DNA of 64,000 nucleotides from Bradyrhizobium sp. SZCCT0148 (GTDB lineage: Bacteria; Pseudomonadota; Alphaproteobacteria; Rhizobiales; Xanthobacteraceae): NCBI RefSeq assembly GCF_018129985.1, contig NZ_JAFCKT010000017.1:21246-85245 (forward strand). Direction: 5' to 3'. A program made the position numbers and the translations under genes. Below the pieces are notes generated by a model, which saw nothing but the letters and a program-made list of their open reading frames with translations, did not search any database and was not told where the DNA came from. Numbering within the stretch: the first letter of the stretch is position 1; every line of letters begins with the position of its first letter. Positions 59,187 through 64,000 of the stretch are shown piece after piece.

Positions 59187-60411
59187 CAATCGTCCTTCCG
59201 CCGACGGGGCGCGCGTTCTCGCCGACCTCAATGCACTCCGCGCCATCGGCGCCTACAAGACCGGCGTGCACAAGCCGACCTTCTCCGAGCCGCACAAGCA
59301 ATCGCTGGATTGGCTGGCACGGAAGCTGCCCGAAGCCGGTCTCTCCTCCGCGATCGACGGGATCGGCAACGTCTTCGGCACCAGCGCGAAGTCCGGGCCG
59401 AAGCTTCTTGCCGGCTCGCATCTGGAGAGCCAGAATTATGCAGGCTGGCTCGATGGCCCGCTTGGCGTCATTTATGCCCTCGAAGCCGCGCGGGTGCTCA
59501 ATGCCGATCCCTCCGTGAACGGTGCCGTCGAAGTCGCCGTTTGGTGCGATGAGGAAGGTCATTTCGGCAGCTTCCTGGGCTCGCGCTCCTTTGTCGGGCA
59601 GGTGACCGAAGCCGAGATCGACGCCGCGCGCGACCGCACCAGCGGCCGCAGCATGCGCGACGCGCTTACCGAGATGGGGCTTGCTGGCCGTCCACGCGTC
59701 CGCGTCGAGCCGGGACGCCACGTCGGATATCTGGAGGCGCATATCGAACAGGGCGACACGCTGGAAAGCGGCAAGCTCGCGATCGGCGTCGTCACCTCCA
59801 TCGTCGGCATCTGGCAATATCGCGTCAGCTTCACCGGCGAGCAGAACCATGCCGGCACCACGCGCATGGCCGTGCGTAAGGACGCAGGGCTGGCGCTGGC
59901 CAAATTCTGCGTGGCGATCGACGAGCGATTTCCGGCCACCTGCGGTCCGCGCACGGTCTGGACCACCGGCCGCATCACGCTCGATCCGGGCGCACCGAGC
60001 ATCATTCCGGGCGGAGCCGAAATGCTGTTCCAGATCCGCGACGACGATCCGGTTGTCATCGCGCGATTGGAGCAATTGCTGCGCACCATGGCGGACGAGG
60101 TCAGCGCGAAAGGTCCCTGCACCGTCACTGTCGAGAAGCTGCGCACCGGTGCGCCCGCCCTGATGAACTCAAGCTTTCAGGATGCGATCGAAGCCGCGAG
60201 CAAGGCGCTGGCCGGCGGACGATCCGTTCGCATGCCCAGCGGCGCCGGCCACGACGCGCAGATGCTGGCAACCGTCATGCCCGCGGCCATGCTGTTCGTG
60301 CCGTCGATCGGCGGAATCAGCCATCACTGGACCGAGAACACCACCGACGCCGATATTGTGACCGGGGCGGAGGTGTACGTCGAGGCCTGCCGCCGCATTC
60401 TCGCGGGTTAG
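59179..60411 (+). CDS. M20-family amidohydrolase (carbamoylase/allantoate amidohydrolase-like), hut-linked
   Basis: 410 residues. Motifs of the hydantoinase/carbamoylase branch of M20: GSHLESQNYAGWLDGPLGVIYALE, VWCDEEGHFGSFLGSRSF, EAHIEQGDTLE, GEQNHAGTTRM, PSGAGHDAQML and SHHWTENT. The Asp after GSHL is Glu here, a small change near the metal site. It cleaves an N-acyl or N-carbamoyl group from an amino acid. Because hutF makes N-formyl-glutamate and hutG is absent, it could be the last enzyme of the pathway; alternatively it acts on the imported compound. Confidence 0.88.
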   Translation: MPDNRPSADGARVLADLNALRAIGAYKTGVHKPTFSEPHKQSLDWLARKLPEAGLSSAIDGIGNVFGTSAKSGPKLLAGSHLESQNYAGWLDGPLGVIYALEAARVLNADPSVNGAVEVAVWCDEEGHFGSFLGSRSFVGQVTEAEIDAARDRTSGRSMRDALTEMGLAGRPRVRVEPGRHVGYLEAHIEQGDTLESGKLAIGVVTSIVGIWQYRVSFTGEQNHAGTTRMAVRKDAGLALAKFCVAIDERFPATCGPRTVWTTGRITLDPGAPSIIPGGAEMLFQIRDDDPVVIARLEQLLRTMADEVSAKGPCTVTVEKLRTGAPALMNSSFQDAIEAASKALAGGRSVRMPSGAGHDAQMLATVMPAAMLFVPSIGGISHHWTENTTDADIVTGAEVYVEACRRILAG

Positions 60412-62921
60412 AACGACGTCCCTCCTCCGAATCTGAACTCCTGCACGACGTCGTATTTGCCCTTCGTGATCGGCACGGCGTAATCGAAGCGCAGCGGCCC
60501 GAACGGCGAGGCCCAGATCAGGCCGACGCCGACCGACGATCGCACCGTGTTGCCGTCGTCATATTGCAGTCCGCAGGTCGGGCACGCCTTGGTGTTGACC
60601 TCAGCCGTGGCCGACCAGGAGGTCGGTCCCTGATAACCCCACAGCGAGCCGGCATCGGCGTAGACAGCCCCCTTCAGGCCGACTTCCTTCGGCAGGAACC
60701 AGAACGGCATCTGCAATTCCGCGGACGCGCCCCAGTATTTCGTGCCGCCGAGCGCATCGCCGTTGGCGCCGAGGCTCCAGTACGTGATGTCGCGCGGACC
60801 GATGCCGTTCGAGGCGAAGCCGCGCACCAGGCTCGGACCCATCTGGAAGTGATCCAGCATGCGCAAATCCTGGTTGCCGAGCTTGCTGAGGAGGCCGCCC
60901 TGGAGGTGGATCACGCTGACGATGTCGGAGACGAGCGGCGTGTAGTATTTGGTGTCCAGCACGGTCTTCAGATAGGAGACGTCGCCGCCGACCCCTGCGA
61001 AATCCTGCCGGAAGTCGACCAGCAATCCGCCCGTCGGGTTCCTGGTGTTGTCGAGCGTGTTGTAGCTCAGCGTGTAGCCGAGGGCCGATGTCCAGGTCGC
61101 GCCGTTCGCCAGCTCCTTGCGGACCGGCAGGCTCGATTCACCGTCGCCGTAGCAGCCATAACCATAGACTCCCGAGCTCGTGGAATTGGTCGGATCGACG
61201 CCACCCAGAACGTTCTGGATGTAGGAAGGCGTCGGGTTGAAGGCCAGCGAGCTGTTGGACGCATTGTTGTTGCAATTGTTATAGGCGCTGGCGAGCGTGA
61301 TGCTCTGCTGATAGAGCGAATAGCGGAGCTGAAGCGAGAGGTCCTCGCGCAATGCAAGGCCAATACGCGGCGAGAAGCCGAGCGTGGTCACGCCGTAGCT
61401 CGTATAGCTGTTCGATTTCTGCTGCTTCCAATAGGTGTCGAACCCGAGCGCCATCCGGTAGTCGAGCAGATAGGGCTCGACGAACGACAGCGATATGCCG
61501 CGCGAATACTGGCCGTAGCTGACGGACGCCTTGGCATAGAGCCCCTTGCCCAGCAGGTTGCGCTCGGAGACCGAGACTTCGGCCAGTGCACCGTCGCTCG
61601 TGGAGTAGCCGCCCGAGATCGAGAAGTCGCCGGTCGATTTCTCTTCCATCTCGACGATCAGGACCACGCGATCGCTGGAGGAGCCCGGCTCGGTGACGAT
61701 CTTGACGCTCTTGAAGTAGTCGAGGTTCTTCAGCCGACGCTCGGCACGGTCGACCAGCGCGCGGTTGTAGGCATCGCCTTCCGAGAGGTCGAACTCGCGC
61801 CGGATCACGTAGTCGCGCGTGCGTGTGTTGCCGCGCAAATTGATGCGCTCGATATAGGTGCGCGGACCTTCGTCAATGTTGAACACGACGGAGACGGTGT
61901 GCGCCTCGAAATTCCGGTCGCCGCCGGGACGGACCGCGGCAAAGGCATAGCCTCGGCGCGAGGCCTCGATCTGCATCTCCTCGACCGACTTCTCGACCAG
62001 TTCGACGTTGTAGAGCGAGCCGACCCCGACGCGCGAATAGGCGCGGAGCGTGCCCGTGTCGAAATTGGCGATGCTGGAGCGGAAGTCGACGGAGCCGATG
62101 CGATATTGGGCGCCTTCCTCGATCTTGAAGGTGACGAGGAAGCCCTTCTTCTCCGGATCGTATTCGGTGAGTGCGGCCACCACCTGGACGTCGGCGAAGC
62201 CGTTCTTGAGATAGAAGCGGCGGATCAGGTCGCGGTCGGCCTCGACCCGGTCGGGATCGTAGATGTCGTTGCTGCCGAGGAAGCTGAGCAGATTGCTCTC
62301 GTGCGTCTTGATGACGTCGCGCAGGCGTGCCGCCGAAAAGGCGCTGTTGCCGATGAACTCGACCGACTTCACCGAGGTCTTGGCGCCTTCCTCGACCGTG
62401 AAGACGAGATCGACACGGTTGTTCGGCTGCTCGATGATTTCAGGGGTGACCCGCACGTCATATCGGCCGGAGCGCCGGTAGATCTCGGCGATGCGCAGCG
62501 TGTCGGATTGAACCAGCGCGCGGGAAAACGTCCCGCGTGGCTTGGACTGGATTTCCGCTGAAAGCTGCTCGTCCTTGATCTTCTTGTTGCCCTCGAAGGC
62601 GATGCGGCCGATCACGGCATTTTCGATCACCGACACCACGATGCGGCCGCCGGACTGATTGATCTTCACGTCCTGAAACATGCCGGTCGCGATCAGCGCC
62701 TTGAGCGCGTCGTCGACGACGGATTGATCGAGGCGTCCGCCCGAACCGGGCCTGAAATAGGAGCGGACCGTCTCGGCCTCCACCCGGCGATTGCCTTCGA
62801 CCAGGATCGTCTCCGCGACCTGCGCGACCGCCCGTTGCGGCAACAGCGCAAGCGGAAACGAACTCGCAATCGATACAGCACTCATCGCCACGACGATCGA
62901 CCAGGCCCGCAAGAACGACAT
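60408..62921 (-). CDS. bamA: outer-membrane assembly factor BamA, isolated copy
   Basis: 837 residues from the ATG at 62921. Signal peptide ends near AVAQ. About five POTRA repeats (residues about 40-410; for example ILVEGNRRVEAETVRSYF and INLRGNTRTRDYVIRREFDL), then a 16-strand barrel with the VRGF motif (GPSLVRGFASNGIGP) and terminal Phe (RFGGGTSF). It folds outer-membrane proteins. Unlike the usual place, no rseP, lpxD or fabZ is next to it, so it may be a second copy. The barrel has extra Cys in loops (NNCNNN, GYGCYG, CPTCG). Confidence 0.93.
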   Translation of the reverse strand: MSFLRAWSIVVAMSAVSIASSFPLALLPQRAVAQVAETILVEGNRRVEAETVRSYFRPGSGGRLDQSVVDDALKALIATGMFQDVKINQSGGRIVVSVIENAVIGRIAFEGNKKIKDEQLSAEIQSKPRGTFSRALVQSDTLRIAEIYRRSGRYDVRVTPEIIEQPNNRVDLVFTVEEGAKTSVKSVEFIGNSAFSAARLRDVIKTHESNLLSFLGSNDIYDPDRVEADRDLIRRFYLKNGFADVQVVAALTEYDPEKKGFLVTFKIEEGAQYRIGSVDFRSSIANFDTGTLRAYSRVGVGSLYNVELVEKSVEEMQIEASRRGYAFAAVRPGGDRNFEAHTVSVVFNIDEGPRTYIERINLRGNTRTRDYVIRREFDLSEGDAYNRALVDRAERRLKNLDYFKSVKIVTEPGSSSDRVVLIVEMEEKSTGDFSISGGYSTSDGALAEVSVSERNLLGKGLYAKASVSYGQYSRGISLSFVEPYLLDYRMALGFDTYWKQQKSNSYTSYGVTTLGFSPRIGLALREDLSLQLRYSLYQQSITLASAYNNCNNNASNSSLAFNPTPSYIQNVLGGVDPTNSTSSGVYGYGCYGDGESSLPVRKELANGATWTSALGYTLSYNTLDNTRNPTGGLLVDFRQDFAGVGGDVSYLKTVLDTKYYTPLVSDIVSVIHLQGGLLSKLGNQDLRMLDHFQMGPSLVRGFASNGIGPRDITYWSLGANGDALGGTKYWGASAELQMPFWFLPKEVGLKGAVYADAGSLWGYQGPTSWSATAEVNTKACPTCGLQYDDGNTVRSSVGVGLIWASPFGPLRFDYAVPITKGKYDVVQEFRFGGGTSF

Positions 62922-63216
62922 TCCACACCTCAACAGCACTTCGCATGCTCTGAAGACGGGAACGCTGTGGCCGCGGTGTGGCTTTGGGATTGCCGCATGT
63001 TTCTGCGCGTTGAATTTCGTGCGCCCAATCGATTGCGCGCGCCGCATCTGCGCATGGGCAGCAGCGGTCTCCGGCCCTGCGCGGCAGCGAGTGGCCGACT
63101 CTTGCAGCCGTCGCGCCATGGCGCGGCCCGCGCGAATATTCGACAACATTCCGTAACGCGTGACTTCTTTACAAGGTCCGGGACCGGTGCGAGAGGCGGC
63201 GCCATCAGGAATTCGC

Positions 63217-63600
63217 ATGGGACATTTGCCGATGAGCGCGCGCGACATGATCCGAACGGCGCTGGCCGCCTTCCTTCTCTCGACTCTGACCGCGCATGCC
63301 GCGACCGCCGGCAAGCGCCATCGAGAGCCGGCGATACACAGCGCCGTCTATGAATACGGCCCGCGCGGCCCGAACGGGTCCTATCGGTCCGGCCCGCATA
63401 CGCGCATCTATGTGAGCAAACGGTCTTGGCTGGACGGCGGCACCGAGGTTCTTCCGGGCGAGCGCAAGTTCACCGATTATGCCTTCCCGCCTGGCGCCTC
63501 GTTCGCACGTCGCAACAACAACCGGTCGCTCGACCGACAGCCACTGAGTCCGGATTCAGACCTGGGCGGATTTGCACAGCGAATTCCGATTTCGTGGTGA
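63217..63600 (+). CDS. small secreted basic protein, unknown function
   Basis: 127 residues from the ATG at 63217, seven bases after AGGA; later ATGs at 63232 and 63247 are possible. Signal peptide (MIRTALAAFLLSTLTAHAATA from residue 11). The mature part is Arg/Gly/Ser-rich with SAVYEYGPRGPNGSYRSGP and DGGTEVLPGERKFTDYAFP. No Cys and no domain recognised. The 295-base gap before it holds no gene that I can see. Confidence 0.75.
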   Translation: MGHLPMSARDMIRTALAAFLLSTLTAHAATAGKRHREPAIHSAVYEYGPRGPNGSYRSGPHTRIYVSKRSWLDGGTEVLPGERKFTDYAFPPGASFARRNNNRSLDRQPLSPDSDLGGFAQRIPISW

Positions 63601-63614
63601 CGTGAACTTCTTCC

Positions 63615-63698
63615 CTCGTCATTGCGGGCGCAGCGAAGCAATCCAGAGTCATTCCGCCGAGAGTTTCTGGATTGCTTCGCTGCGCTCGCAATGACGAG
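63615..63698. repeat. intergenic inverted repeat, family E
   Basis: CTCGTCATTGCGGGCGCAGC then GAAGCAATCCAGA (63615-63647) and its complement TCTGGATTGCTTCGC then TGCGCTCGCAATGACGAG (63666-63698): 33-base arms with one mismatch. Known as a very common short element in Bradyrhizobium genomes. Confidence 0.9.
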
Positions 63699-63729
63699 TA
63701 CGGGGCGACGGCTAGTCTTCCAAGTATCA

Positions 63730-63856
63730 GTGTCATTCCCCGCGAAGGCGGGGAATCCAGTACGCCGCGGCTTCTCGGTTCAATCACCTCCGTCTCGGAG
63801 GACTGGATCGCCCGGTCCTTGTGCGCAAGTGCGCACTGGCCGGGCGATGACAGTGA
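63730..63856. repeat. intergenic repeat, family F
   Basis: GTCATTCCCCGCGAAGGCGG with hairpin TTCCCCGC/GCGGGGAA (63736-63755), then CTGGATCGCCCGGTC and GGCCGGGCGATGACAG, which pairs with the left end in part. Another dispersed family, adjacent to family E. From 63857 to 64000 no gene is seen; the end (ACCCTCCAATCCAAGAGGGC...) looks like more repeat sequence. Confidence 0.75.
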
Positions 63857-64000
63857 GTAGGTGTTGGCAGACACGCCTTCTCGTTCCCGCGGCGCGTTTC
63901 GCCCGAGCTTTGCTTGATCGCTTCACCCTCCAATCCAAGAGGGCGCAGGGAAGGCCGGGTGCCGGCTGGCACCCGCGGTCCGCTGCGCGAAAATGCACAC

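Noticed and set aside
63600..64000. CRISPR-like array at the window end
   Set aside because: The repeats are inverted arms of two different palindromic elements, not regularly spaced direct repeats with spacers.

Overview
This window is a high-GC alphaproteobacterial chromosome segment, most likely from Bradyrhizobium or a close relative in the Nitrobacteraceae. The pointers are XoxF5-type methanol dehydrogenase followed by glutathione-dependent formaldehyde genes, the split histidine-utilisation cluster, many small secreted hypotheticals, and several families of short intergenic inverted repeats of the kind common in that genus. The assignment is by recognition only; no search was run. No rRNA, tRNA, transposase, prophage or CRISPR array was seen.

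Region 1 (1-30 kb) is a quinoprotein (PQQ dehydrogenase) island. 1-6.5 kb holds PQQ-catabolism accessory genes: a beta-propeller protein cut by the window edge, an ABC-2 exporter, a CusF-like protein, a CxxxCW protein, a MxaJ/XoxJ-like binding protein, a relay-type zinc metallohydrolase and a SoxYZ-like carrier. 7-9.6 kb is an orphan NitT/TauT-type ABC importer. 10-12.8 kb contains an outer-membrane beta-barrel protein, a solitary 26-residue pqqA and a lanmodulin homologue (lanM). 13-16 kb is a dehydrogenase/cytochrome c/binding-protein operon with the layout of xoxFGJ and a lanthanide-type Asp-Tyr-Asp motif. 17.9-23.5 kb has an AraC regulator divergent from xoxF, xoxG, glutathione-dependent formaldehyde dehydrogenase and gfa, giving methanol to formaldehyde to S-formylglutathione. 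24-27 kb is a two-subunit molybdenum hydroxylase. 27-30 kb is a third quinoprotein that lacks the vicinal cysteine pair and is encoded with a Rieske protein.

Region 2 (30-40.6 kb) is mixed accessory DNA: a truncated haemoglobin, 3-hydroxybutyryl-CoA dehydrogenase, a lone pstS, a decaying arsenic locus (arsR, remnant of arsI/cadI, arsC, remnant of an MIP channel gene), tungstate transporter genes tupB and tupA in convergent orientation without an ATPase, hypotheticals, a TonB plug-only protein and a GGDEF-EAL protein.

Region 3 (40.6-49.9 kb) is an eight-gene minus-strand operon: a three-subunit molybdenum hydroxylase followed by a branched-chain-amide-type ABC importer, facing a TetR regulator across two similar operator palindromes. 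It looks like uptake plus first oxidation of an unknown, perhaps heteroaromatic, compound.

Region 4 (49.9-60.4 kb) is histidine utilisation: hutI-hutH-hutU on minus; hutF-hutC, an ABC importer and an M20-family amidohydrolase on plus, with a perfect 20-bp palindrome between the arms. No hutG is present. The window ends with an isolated bamA, a small secreted protein and two repeat elements.
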